The notes beneath the pieces were generated by a model. It was not told the origin of the DNA. It was given only the letters and a program-made list of their open reading frames with translations, and ran no database searches. Position numbers and translations under genes: made by a program. Source: Hymenobacter sp. IS2118 (GTDB lineage Bacteria > Bacteroidota > Bacteroidia > Cytophagales > Hymenobacteraceae). From it: DNA of 64,000 bases. Each line of letters starts with the position of its first letter. Within the stretch, counting starts at the first letter, position 1. The stretch is from the NCBI RefSeq assembly GCF_000715495.1, contig NZ_JNLX01000183.1, forward strand, positions 25,575-89,574, given 5' to 3'. Shown here piece after piece: positions 19,491-27,871 of this stretch.

Positions 19491-19567
19491 CATGCCGAGC
19501 GCAGCCGAGGCATCTCGCTCGCACCGCCCAACGAAGCACGCGAGAAACCTCGGCTGCGCTCGGCATG
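19491..19567. repeat. REP-like palindrome, family A
   Basis: There are perfect 20-bp inverted arms CATGCCGAGCGCAGCCGAGG (19491-19510) and their complement (19548-19567), separated by 37 bp. The element sits between two convergent genes. A related copy lies at 34926-34995, and the consensus resembles family B at 35224 and 56642. Confidence 0.8.
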
Positions 19568-19705
19568 ACATCCTGGGAACTACGGTCTTTTTTGCGGGGC
19601 CCTGTTTTCTTGAGATTAGAGGACTCCAGCCAGGGCTTTTGCAGAATATAACGTTGTTGCCTACGGGGCTGGCGGCTGGGAGCAGAACGGATTTCCGCGT
19701 GCCCG

Positions 19706-21382
19706 TTATTTGCCCAGCAGGGCCAGCTGCGCCGTGCTGTCGCCCACGGCGTGCAGGGCGCGCTGCAGCTCCGCGTCCTGCTCGCGCAGCACCGTGTAGT
19801 ACGCTACCGTGCCGAAAGCACTGCGGGCGATGAAGGCTTTAAGCTGATTGCGCAGTAGGGGCGCGCAACGGCGCATGGCGGCCACGTCGGTGGTCACGCC
19901 ATCCTGCGCGGCTTGGGCTGCCAGGCTCACCAGCTGCGCGTCGGTGATGCGGAAGGTGGCGTGAAACTGCTCGAAACGCAGGCCTTCCAGCTCCGCTTTG
20001 TGCGTCTGGTAGAAAGTCAGTGCGAAGGCCCGGGGCACGCCGTGGCTCATCAGCCGGGTGAAATAGGCGGAGTTGGCGAGCGTATCGCGGGCCACAAACA
20101 CGTCGGGCATGATGCCGCCGCCGCCGTACACCACGCGGCCGTGGTCGGTGCGGAAGCGCAGCTCTTTGGCGAAATGAATGCTGTCGGCCGAAGCCAACTC
20201 GCCGCGGGCCGAGCGGCCGGTCAGCTCCTGGCTATACTCGGCGTAATTGGCGCCGTAAGGCTTTTGGATGGAGCGGCCGACGGGGGTGTAGTACCGGGCA
20301 ATAGTTAGCCGCAGCTCGCCGCCATCGCTCAGGGCCATGGGCTGCTGCACGAGGCCCTTGCCAAAGGTGCGGCGACCCACGATAATGGCCCGGTCGTGGT
20401 CTTGCAGGGCGCCGGCTACCACTTCGGCCGCCGAGGCGCTGCCTTCGTCCACGAGCACCACGAGGGCGCCTTCCTCAAAATCGCCGGCCACGCGGGCGTA
20501 GGTCTGCGAGTCGTACTGGTCGCCCTTGCCGTCGGTGTACACAATCTTGCGGGAGCCGCCGATAAACTCGTCGGCCAGGCGGGTGGCGCGGTCCAGGTAG
20601 CCGCCAGGGTTGCCGCGCAAATCGAGCACCAGCCGGGTGAGGCCTTGGCGGCGCAGGTCAACCAGTGCCGTTTTGAATTCGTCGTAGGTGTTCGAGGCGA
20701 AGCGGCTCACTTTGATGTAGCCGGTCTGCTCGTCCACCAGGTATGCCGCATCGACCGAGGAGTTGGGAATGCGGCTGCGGGGGACGGATAGGATGAGCGG
20801 GCGGGCGAGGCCCCGGCGCCGGATTTCCAGCACCACGTTGCTGCCGCGCGGGCCGCGCAGCAGCTCAGTAAGGCGCAGGGTGCTCAGGCGGGCCCCCGAA
20901 ACCCGCTTGTTGGCAACGCTCAGCACCTGGTCGCCGGGCAGGATGCCGGCCTGCTCGGCGGGGCCGCCGCTGAGCGGGGCCACTACGGTCATGGTATCGC
21001 GAAAGAGGTTGAACTCGATGCCCACGCCATCAAAGTCGCTTTGCAGGAAGGAATCAGCCTTTTCGCGGTCGCGGGCCGGGATGTACACGGAATGCGGGTC
21101 GAGCTTTTCCAGCATTTGCACCACGGCGTAGTCGGCCAGCTGCTCGGTGTCGACGGAATCGGCATAGTCGCGGTCGATGTAGCTGAGAATCTCCTTAAAG
21201 CGGAGATAGCCCCGGGCCGTCGCGTCGGGGTTGTTGGCCGAAGGCCGAAACGGGTTGTTGGCCACCAAAAAGCCGCAGGAAGTGGCCAGCAGCAACATTA
21301 CAGCCTGCCGCCACCAGCCGCGCCGCCACCCCGAAGCAGCCGGCCGGCCAGTATCTGGAGCAGCGAAAAAAGGGGCAGACAT
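19706..21382 (-). CDS. S41 family C-terminal processing peptidase
   Basis: The protein (558 aa) is a CtpA/Prc-type serine protease, anchored by an N-terminal membrane segment (AVMLLLATSCGFLVA, about residues 27-41) and facing the periplasm. A PDZ domain (about 105-200) includes GVGIEFNLFRDTMTVV and GILPGDQVLSV. The protease core has DLRGNPGGYL, the catalytic Ser317 in DEGSASAAEV and Lys342 in RTFGKGLVQ. The spacing of 25 residues is typical for the Ser/Lys dyad. A C-terminal extension of about 150 residues is common in Bacteroidota members. These enzymes trim C-termini of exported proteins; the target here is unknown. An exact -7 element lies 47 nt upstream. Confidence 0.93.
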   Translation of the reverse strand: MSAPFFAAPDTGRPAASGWRRGWWRQAVMLLLATSCGFLVANNPFRPSANNPDATARGYLRFKEILSYIDRDYADSVDTEQLADYAVVQMLEKLDPHSVYIPARDREKADSFLQSDFDGVGIEFNLFRDTMTVVAPLSGGPAEQAGILPGDQVLSVANKRVSGARLSTLRLTELLRGPRGSNVVLEIRRRGLARPLILSVPRSRIPNSSVDAAYLVDEQTGYIKVSRFASNTYDEFKTALVDLRRQGLTRLVLDLRGNPGGYLDRATRLADEFIGGSRKIVYTDGKGDQYDSQTYARVAGDFEEGALVVLVDEGSASAAEVVAGALQDHDRAIIVGRRTFGKGLVQQPMALSDGGELRLTIARYYTPVGRSIQKPYGANYAEYSQELTGRSARGELASADSIHFAKELRFRTDHGRVVYGGGGIMPDVFVARDTLANSAYFTRLMSHGVPRAFALTFYQTHKAELEGLRFEQFHATFRITDAQLVSLAAQAAQDGVTTDVAAMRRCAPLLRNQLKAFIARSAFGTVAYYTVLREQDAELQRALHAVGDSTAQLALLGK

Positions 21383-21428
21383 GAAGTGGGTAAAGGTGTA
21401 GGCGAATACTATTGCGGTGGATGGACAC

Positions 21429-21436
21429 CAAATTTA
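21429..21436 (-). promoter_or_regulatory. -7 element for the S41 peptidase gene
   Basis: On the reverse strand TAAATTTG exactly matches TAnnTTTG and lies 47 nt before the ATG at 21382. A TTG lies 16 nt further upstream. Confidence 0.6.
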
Positions 21437-21648
21437 TTACAATTTTGGTCGGCAAGTATTCGAAAAGTGCTCAATATTGGTATTTCACCAATCAATGCAA
21501 TCGTTTACCTTTATAAGGTAAATTAATTGGCGTTCTGAAGGGTGTGCCACTTGTGGGTAGTGCTGAAACTGATGGTACTCAACGGGTAGGAAGCCAGCCA
21601 CTAGCTGGCGTTGCGCACCAACGAGGTAAATGCTGACTTTACGTAAAA

Positions 21649-21677
21649 AAGGGTTGACCCGCGTGAGGTCAACCCTT
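21649..21677 (-). terminator. Rho-independent terminator of the beta-helix/T9SS/PID-CTERM operon
   Basis: Read on the reverse strand, AAGGGTTGACC and GGTCAACCCTT form an 11-bp stem with a 7-nt loop, followed by a T-run (TTTTTTACG). It lies 32 nt after the PID-CTERM stop codon. Confidence 0.85.
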
Positions 21678-21709
21678 GTGAAATTACAGAAACTGTTCTT
21701 TTGCCGGAT

Positions 21710-21949
21710 TCACCGCCGCCGCGCCTGTCGCAGCCGCCGCACCGCATAACCAACTCCCCCGAGGAGAAGCAGCGAGACCCCCGCATCAATCGGAACGGCG
21801 GCTGGCCCCTGCGGTCCTCCCTGGTCAGGCTGGGCCGCAACCGTTGAAACGGCCAGCAGGCTGAGAGCTATAAATAGTCTTGCCACGCGCCAGTTGGTGC
21901 CCCCGGCACGGGGCCGGAAGCACGCTGGTGGAACTGAAAATTCGTTCAT
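21710..21949 (-). CDS. Small secreted PID-CTERM-like protein (copy 1)
   Basis: The product is 79 aa. A signal peptide (RLFIALSLLAVSTVAAQ) ends near residue 40, leaving a short mature part: PDQGGPQGPAA, then VPIDAGVSLLLLGGVGYAV, then a basic tail RRLRQARRR. A PID motif followed by a short hydrophobic segment and an Arg cluster is the layout of CTERM sorting signals; I recall this one under the name PID-CTERM. It is clearly homologous to the protein at 48591: both have AQPDxGGP, VPIDxGxSLLL and xRLRxA. It starts 6 nt after the stop of the giant T9SS gene and is the last gene before a terminator, so it is co-transcribed. Its function is unknown; sorting by an exosortase-like enzyme is an inference. 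Confidence 0.8.
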   Translation of the reverse strand: MNEFSVPPACFRPRAGGTNWRVARLFIALSLLAVSTVAAQPDQGGPQGPAAVPIDAGVSLLLLGGVGYAVRRLRQARRR

Positions 21950-21955
21950 AATGAG

Positions 21956-24900
21956 TTAGTTTAGAATTATTCTACGTGTTAGCACCCCATGGGCCGTGGT
22001 GAGCCGCACAGTGTAGACGCCGGTGGCCAGGCCCGCAGTGGGCACTACCAGTCGCAAGCTGCCCGTGGCCGGTGCGGCGCTCGGGCCGGCAGCGCCGTAA
22101 ACGCGCTGGCCAATACTGTTCAGCACGTCGAGCTGCGTCCGGGATAGCGCGGTGGGCGGGCCTAGCAGCACCACTTGCACCGCCGAGCCAAGCGTAGTGG
22201 GGCTAGGGTACACCTGCAGCTCCGTAAACGGTTGATTGCCGGCTGTCGTGGCCAATGGGCGCTGCACATTGAGGTGCAGAACGAAGCGGGTAGCCGTCAG
22301 GCCCTTGGCCAACTCCGCGGTGTAGGGACCGGTGCGCAGGTTGTGCCAGCTACCATTCTGCCGGTCCTCGAGCACCAGCGTGGTGTTGGCTGGGAAATTG
22401 ACGAGGCGCTGCGGACGGAATACGAACGAGCCAGCTGCGGGGGCAAACACGCCTAACGGCAACACTTGGGACTGTTCGTCATCGGGCAGCCCCTGAATGC
22501 TGAGGTTCTGTGCGCCGGCCTGGTGGTAAAGCGTGGGCTGCAGCCCGGTGTTGAGTACCACTTTCAGGGCATCTAACCGGCTATCAAACCCACTGGTAGC
22601 GCCTGTTTGCCGATACACGAAGAACACGTCGGACAGGCCTTTGCCGCCGGCCGCTTGCAGCGCCAGCTCCAGCAAGGGCCGGCTGTCGGTGGTGCGATAC
22701 TGAACGGGGTTGACATAGGCCGTTTCGCGGGCCGCGTTGGTGAACGTGAGCGTGGGCGCGCCGCTGCTCACCCGGCCAAAAAAACCCTGGCCCGAAGCCA
22801 CTAGGTTGGCCCCGTCCGGTCCAATGCCGTTCACGTAGCTTACATAAGAACCCGCGTACGGCCCGCTGCTCCGAAACACATACAGGGCATTATCCATCCC
22901 GACGGGAAGTGCCAGGTTGTTCCAGTTCAGCGGAGCCGGGTAGGGGTTGCCCAGCAGGTGCCAGCCCGAGCTGGCCAGGCCGCCAGTAGTGAGCGCCACC
23001 GTTTGGTTGCCGTTGTGCAGCGTACCCGTCAGGCTTAGCGTGGTGGGTGCCAGGTTCACGGTGTAGCCGCGGCCGGGTTCCAGCGCGTCGGTCAGGGCCG
23101 GGGACTGCCAGCCCCGGTCAAAGGTGCCGCTGGTGGCCGTCAGGCGCTGCTCATCAAAGGTGAACACCGTGGGATACGGCGTTACCGCGGCGGGATTGTT
23201 TGCCGTATTGTAGGCAAGGTTGACCGTGGGAGGCGGTGCGCCCGGACCACGCAAAGCGGCCACCGTGGCTCCGGCTCCTGTTACGGGCGAAGCAAAATGC
23301 CGGTAGCCCCGGCCCGGGTTCAGGGAGCCGTCGACGTAGCGCCGGGCCGTAGCCGCGCCCGTTACGATGCCCCCGCCCACCGGATTCACCACCATGGCCG
23401 TGCCGGTGGCGTCGGATTCCAGGGTCAGGTTGCCCCCCGATGCCAGGTTGCCAGCCGTGAGCAGCAGCCGCTGCTGCACGCCCAGGGCTGTTTGGAGCGT
23501 CACGCCAGCCGGGTTGTTCACCGTGAGATTGGCCACGCGCAGCCCGCGGCTGCCGCCCAGCGTTTGGGCGGTGGTGCCCTCGCACAGCAGGGTGCTGGCG
23601 GTGGCGTTCACGGTACCATTGCTGGTGAGGTCGCCCCGCAGCGACAAGGTGCCGTTGATGGTGAGCGTGGCACCGCTGGCCACCGTCAGGTGGAGCACCG
23701 TGGGCGTGCCCGCACCCAGCACCGGGTAGGTGTTGCGCCCAGCGGGAATCATTACGACGCTCGTGCTGATGGGCACGAGGCCACAGCTCCAGTTGGCCGG
23801 CTCAAACCAGTTGTTGTTGGCCGTGCCCAGCCAAGTGTACACACCGGCGGCCGTCACGGTCAGGTCGCTGCCGTTGTCGGGGCCCGAGGTGGTGGGCTGA
23901 CTCCCTACCACCCGAATGCGGTAGCCGCTGCCCGCCAGCGTAGCTGCGGGCAGGGTGGCCGCAATGGTGCCTCCGCCCGTGCCCGCCAGCGTGCCAATGG
24001 CCACCGGGCTCCCGAAAGCCCCGCTGGCGTTGGAAAGCTGGGCCGTGAACACGTTGCCGGCCGTGAAATTCGCCGCTGTGAAGGGCACGCTGATGGGGTT
24101 GCCCGCGCAGAAGCTGCCATTGATGGCCGACGTTTGGACGCTGGCCACGGCCGCGGGCGCATTCACCACTACGGTAGTGCTCGCCGTGGTGGTGCACCCA
24201 TTCAGCGTTATCAGCACCGAGTAGGTGCCCGCATTGGTCGCGGTGGCGCCGCTAATCGTTTGGTTGGGCCCGGACGCGGAGAAGTTGTTTGGGCCGGACC
24301 AGGCATAGGTAGCACCGGTGATGCCAGTGGCCGAGAGCGAGATGGGCGAACCAGTGGCGACCGGCGAGTTGGAGCCCGCCGAAGCCCCGCTCAGGTTGGT
24401 AATTGTGAGCGCCGAGCCGTTGTTGTTGCTCGTGATGGCCGGGTTGGAACTCACCAGGCGGATGCGGTAGCCGCTGCCTGCGGCCGTACCGGCCGGAATC
24501 GTGACGCTGAGCGTGCCGGCCGCAGCGGCCGTAGCGCTTCTGGTGCCGATAATGACGGGATTACCCGCCGGGAAATTGCCACCGACATTCGAGAGCACCG
24601 CCGAAATCGTATTTCCCGCATTGAAATCCGGGCCACTAGCAGTGTAGTTTAGTGTGTAGGACGAACCAGCGCACAACGGTCCGGCCAGCGCGGTCAGAGC
24701 GAGGGTAGTGACCGGTGCGGCGGGCGTCACCGTTACCGGCACCGTCGCCGCCGCCGAACAGCCAGCCGCGTTGGTCACGGTCAGGGTATACGTGCCCGAC
24801 ATCGCGGGCGTAGCATTGGCCAACTGGGGGTTTTGGGCCGTGCTGAAAACACCACTGCTGCCACCATTAGTGTACTGCACCGTCCAGGTGTAGGAATTGC

Positions 24901-27826
24901 CGGTGGCAGCCGGGCCACCCAGCAACGAAATAGTGCCGCCTTCCGGTACCGGCGAGTTGCTGCCGGCCGTGGGAGCCGGGGGCGCGTTGAGGGTAATATT
25001 CGAGCCGTTGTTGTTGCTCACGATAGTGCTCGGGTTGGAGCCTACCAGCCGGATGCGATAGCCCGTGCCCAGGGCCGTGCCGCTGGGCACGGTGGCCGTG
25101 AGCGAGCCGTTGCCCAAGCCGCTAAAGCTCACCGAGCCAATAGTAACCGGAGTGGTAAAAACGCCCGTCGCGCTCGAAAGCTGCGCCGTGAGCGTGTTGC
25201 CGCTCGGGAACGGATTGCCGGCTACCGAGAAGCTGATGGAGCGCGGCGCGGCCAGGCAAACAGGGCCGGCAAAGGTCGTCATCGTCAGTATCGGGTCCGT
25301 CGAGGGCTGCACCGTCACGTCCACGAAGCTGCTGAAGCTGCAGCTACCCAAGGTCACATTCACGGAGTAGCGCGCTACACCGGGCGTGGTGGTGCTGGTG
25401 GTGGGGCTCTGCTGAGACGAGCTGAAACCGGGGCCGCTCCAGGCATAGGTGGCGCCAGTAATGGTTGGCGTCACGCTCAGGTTGATGGGCGCACCGTTGG
25501 CCACCGACGCCGGGCCGGTGGCCTGGCTCACCGGCGTGGTGTTAATGGTCAGGTTGGCCCCGTTGTTGGCGCCGGTTACGGCCGGGTTGGAGGCTACCAC
25601 GCGCACGCGATAGCCCGTGCCGGCAGGCGTTGTGAGCGGAAGGGTACCAACCAGCGTGCCGCCGTTTGCACTCACCGCGCCCGAGAGCGTGCCGAACACC
25701 GGCGCATTGGCTGCAAACGCGCCGCTGGCATTCGAAAGCTGCAAGCCGTAAGTATTGCCGGCCCCAAAATCAGCCGTATTGGTGCTGAACGGAACCGTTA
25801 TAGTGTTGCCCGCGCAAAAAGCCGTTGGCGAAATAGTACCCGTGGCAATTGCCGGCGGGTACGTGTAGCTAGCCGTTGAGCACGCCGTGCCGGCGGCCGT
25901 CGTCACGCAAATCGAGCCGTTGCTGCCGCCCGCCGGAGCCGCTACCGTCAGGCTGGTAGCGGTGTTGTTGGTGATGGTGCCGGCCGCCGTGCCGTTGAAG
26001 CGCACCAGCGAAGCCCCTCCCAGGCCCGTGCCCGTAATGGTAACCAGGGTGCCCGCCGGTCCGGTTTTAGGCGTGAAATCGGTGATGACTGGACCCACAC
26101 AGTTGAAGTAGAACACCCCGGCATTGGTGAGTTGAATGCCCTGCGAAATAGTAGGCAGCAACAGGCGCAGGCGCAGGCCGCGCACGTTATTTCGCACCGT
26201 CGCGAAGGTGCGCTTCACCAGCACTGGCGCGGTCTGATTAGCCGCCAGCGTTGCTGAATACGAGTCGATGATATTCCAGGTGCTCAGGTCGGTAGATGTT
26301 TCCACTTCCAGTGTGTAGTTCACGGTGGTGCCGTTCACGTTCTGCAGGTGCAGCTGCACCTCGGAAATGGGGCGTAGGGCAGTGCCCAAATCTACTTGCG
26401 CATAGTACGTGTTGAAGAAAGCTCCCGTGTTAGCAGGCACGACTGAGCCATTGAAGATTTGCTCTATTGTGGTACCCGCAAAGGCATTGCTACCGTAGCT
26501 GGCCACCGGCCGGCCGGCGGCGTAGTTTTCGGAGCTGGCGCAACCGCTCTTGGTGAAGCTGCGGTTCAGCACCTGGCTCCAGCGGTTGGTGGCATCGCGG
26601 ACGCGCACAAACAGCCGGTGCGGCCCATCGCTGAGCCCGCTCAAATCAGCCACCATGTTCAGGGCCGCCAGCGTAGTCGCTGGCGTGGCAATGGGAACGT
26701 TGGTGGCGCTGCCGTAGCCTGGGTCGGTATCAACGTAGTACTCGGCTTTGTTCAGGTTCGGCGCGGCGGCGAGACCGGGGCCATCCACGTAAAAAAGGCG
26801 GCTCTGGGTCTGACTCCACTTATTGGCCACATCGCGGACGCGGTAAAACAAGGTGTGGAAGCCCACTGGCAGCGCACCCAGCCCTACCGCAAAGCTTACC
26901 CCCGTGGCGTTGATGCCGCCGCCCGTGATGGCCACGGCCGTGCCCGCGCCATGGCCGGGGTCGGTGTCTACGAAGTATTCCAGCGCCGCTAGGTTGGCGG
27001 GTGCCGCCGTGGCCGTGGCCGGCTCTTTGTAAAAAATCTGGCGGTAGGTCTGGCTCCAGCGGCCGCTGACGTCGCGCGAGCGCACCGAGAGCGAGTGGAA
27101 ACCGGGCGTCACACTGCCTAGGCTGGCCGTGAAAGCCACGCCCGCCGCATTGGTGCCGCCCCCTGTAATGGCCACGGCTGTACCGGCGCCATAGCCGGGG
27201 TCGGCATCAATGAAATACTCGGCGCCCGCCAGGGCCGGCGTGGCGGCGGTACTGGTGGCCGGCTCTTTGTAAAAAATCTGGCGGTAGGTCTGGCTCCAGC
27301 GGCCGCTGACGTCGCGCGAGCGCACCGAGAGCGAGTGGAAACCGGGCGTCACACTGCCTAAGCTGGCCGTGAAAGCCACGCCCGCCGCATTGGTGCCGCC
27401 CCCTGTAATGGCCACGGCCGTACCGGCGCCATAGCCGGGGTCGGCATCAATGAAATACTCAGCGCCCGCCAGGGCCGGCGCGGCGGCGGTACTGGTGGCT
27501 GGCTCCTTATAAAAAAGCTGCCGCGCAGTCTGGCTCCAGTTGTTGGTGCCCGCCCGCGAGCGGACCGATAAGGTATGAAAGCCTGCTGGCAGCGCGCTCA
27601 GGCTGATGGGGAAGTTCAGGCCGCCGCGCGTGGCGGAGGGCGCACCAGTCAGCGTCACGGCTGTGGCGAGGCCGTGGCCGGGGTCAGCGTCGATGAAATA
27701 CTCCACCCGGTCGAGGTTAGGGGCGGGGGTTTGGGCGTGCAGGGTGGGGGCCAGCAAGGCGCCCACCGCCGCCAGCAGCATCCTTAGGCCTGGCCCAAGA
27801 TGCTGTGTCGTACGCAGAAAGTCCAT
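21956..27826 (-). CDS. Giant multidomain T9SS-sorted surface protein
   Basis: The product is 1956 aa with a signal peptide ending near LLAPTLHAQ (about residue 32). Five 80-residue repeats follow, each with EYFIDADPGxG or EYxVDTDPG and a WSQ motif; repeats 2 and 3 are almost identical. A discoidin-like segment (about 427-575) has VDLGTALRPISEVQLHL. An IPT/TIG domain (about 580-660) has ITGTGLGGASLVRFNG. Four modules each carry a C-rich opening (FCAGN, CLAAP or LCAGS) and a YRIRxVxSNP motif (about 670-1330). A T9SS-associated region then has WLGTANNNWFEPANW, GYRHFASPV and GWHLLGNPYPAPLNW. A C-terminal sorting domain starts at LQVYPSPTTLG (about 1868). It is the middle gene of a three-gene unit and probably a cell-surface binding protein. 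Confidence 0.9.
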   Translation of the reverse strand: MDFLRTTQHLGPGLRMLLAAVGALLAPTLHAQTPAPNLDRVEYFIDADPGHGLATAVTLTGAPSATRGGLNFPISLSALPAGFHTLSVRSRAGTNNWSQTARQLFYKEPATSTAAAPALAGAEYFIDADPGYGAGTAVAITGGGTNAAGVAFTASLGSVTPGFHSLSVRSRDVSGRWSQTYRQIFYKEPATSTAATPALAGAEYFIDADPGYGAGTAVAITGGGTNAAGVAFTASLGSVTPGFHSLSVRSRDVSGRWSQTYRQIFYKEPATATAAPANLAALEYFVDTDPGHGAGTAVAITGGGINATGVSFAVGLGALPVGFHTLFYRVRDVANKWSQTQSRLFYVDGPGLAAAPNLNKAEYYVDTDPGYGSATNVPIATPATTLAALNMVADLSGLSDGPHRLFVRVRDATNRWSQVLNRSFTKSGCASSENYAAGRPVASYGSNAFAGTTIEQIFNGSVVPANTGAFFNTYYAQVDLGTALRPISEVQLHLQNVNGTTVNYTLEVETSTDLSTWNIIDSYSATLAANQTAPVLVKRTFATVRNNVRGLRLRLLLPTISQGIQLTNAGVFYFNCVGPVITDFTPKTGPAGTLVTITGTGLGGASLVRFNGTAAGTITNNTATSLTVAAPAGGSNGSICVTTAAGTACSTASYTYPPAIATGTISPTAFCAGNTITVPFSTNTADFGAGNTYGLQLSNASGAFAANAPVFGTLSGAVSANGGTLVGTLPLTTPAGTGYRVRVVASNPAVTGANNGANLTINTTPVSQATGPASVANGAPINLSVTPTITGATYAWSGPGFSSSQQSPTTSTTTPGVARYSVNVTLGSCSFSSFVDVTVQPSTDPILTMTTFAGPVCLAAPRSISFSVAGNPFPSGNTLTAQLSSATGVFTTPVTIGSVSFSGLGNGSLTATVPSGTALGTGYRIRLVGSNPSTIVSNNNGSNITLNAPPAPTAGSNSPVPEGGTISLLGGPAATGNSYTWTVQYTNGGSSGVFSTAQNPQLANATPAMSGTYTLTVTNAAGCSAAATVPVTVTPAAPVTTLALTALAGPLCAGSSYTLNYTASGPDFNAGNTISAVLSNVGGNFPAGNPVIIGTRSATAAAAGTLSVTIPAGTAAGSGYRIRLVSSNPAITSNNNGSALTITNLSGASAGSNSPVATGSPISLSATGITGATYAWSGPNNFSASGPNQTISGATATNAGTYSVLITLNGCTTTASTTVVVNAPAAVASVQTSAINGSFCAGNPISVPFTAANFTAGNVFTAQLSNASGAFGSPVAIGTLAGTGGGTIAATLPAATLAGSGYRIRVVGSQPTTSGPDNGSDLTVTAAGVYTWLGTANNNWFEPANWSCGLVPISTSVVMIPAGRNTYPVLGAGTPTVLHLTVASGATLTINGTLSLRGDLTSNGTVNATASTLLCEGTTAQTLGGSRGLRVANLTVNNPAGVTLQTALGVQQRLLLTAGNLASGGNLTLESDATGTAMVVNPVGGGIVTGAATARRYVDGSLNPGRGYRHFASPVTGAGATVAALRGPGAPPPTVNLAYNTANNPAAVTPYPTVFTFDEQRLTATSGTFDRGWQSPALTDALEPGRGYTVNLAPTTLSLTGTLHNGNQTVALTTGGLASSGWHLLGNPYPAPLNWNNLALPVGMDNALYVFRSSGPYAGSYVSYVNGIGPDGANLVASGQGFFGRVSSGAPTLTFTNAARETAYVNPVQYRTTDSRPLLELALQAAGGKGLSDVFFVYRQTGATSGFDSRLDALKVVLNTGLQPTLYHQAGAQNLSIQGLPDDEQSQVLPLGVFAPAAGSFVFRPQRLVNFPANTTLVLEDRQNGSWHNLRTGPYTAELAKGLTATRFVLHLNVQRPLATTAGNQPFTELQVYPSPTTLGSAVQVVLLGPPTALSRTQLDVLNSIGQRVYGAAGPSAAPATGSLRLVVPTAGLATGVYTVRLTTAHGVLTRRIILN
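27019..27498. repeat. 240-bp tandem repeat inside the giant T9SS gene
   Basis: Segments 27019-27258 and 27259-27498 are two copies with a period of exactly 240 bp. They differ at only about four or five positions (for example 27121/27361, 27179/27419 and 27221/27461) until identity breaks down near 27500. They encode repeats 2 and 3 of the 80-residue EYFIDADPG module. Flanking repeats are much more diverged. Confidence 0.9.
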
Positions 27827-27871
27827 GATACAGTCAGACGGGAGGAAACGCCCGCTAAGGCGCTGCCCACT

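Larger units (their letters stand above)
21383..21709. other. Intergenic region between S41 protease and PID-CTERM gene
   Basis: It contains the S41 promoter (21429-21436, minus), a small palindrome TTTACCTT/AAGGTAAA near 21504-21523 and the terminator of the surface operon (21649-21677). No credible gene was found. Confidence 0.6.

Noticed and set aside
23297..24652. 451-codon plus-strand frame within the giant T9SS gene
   Set aside because: Shadow of Ig-like repeats on the other strand.
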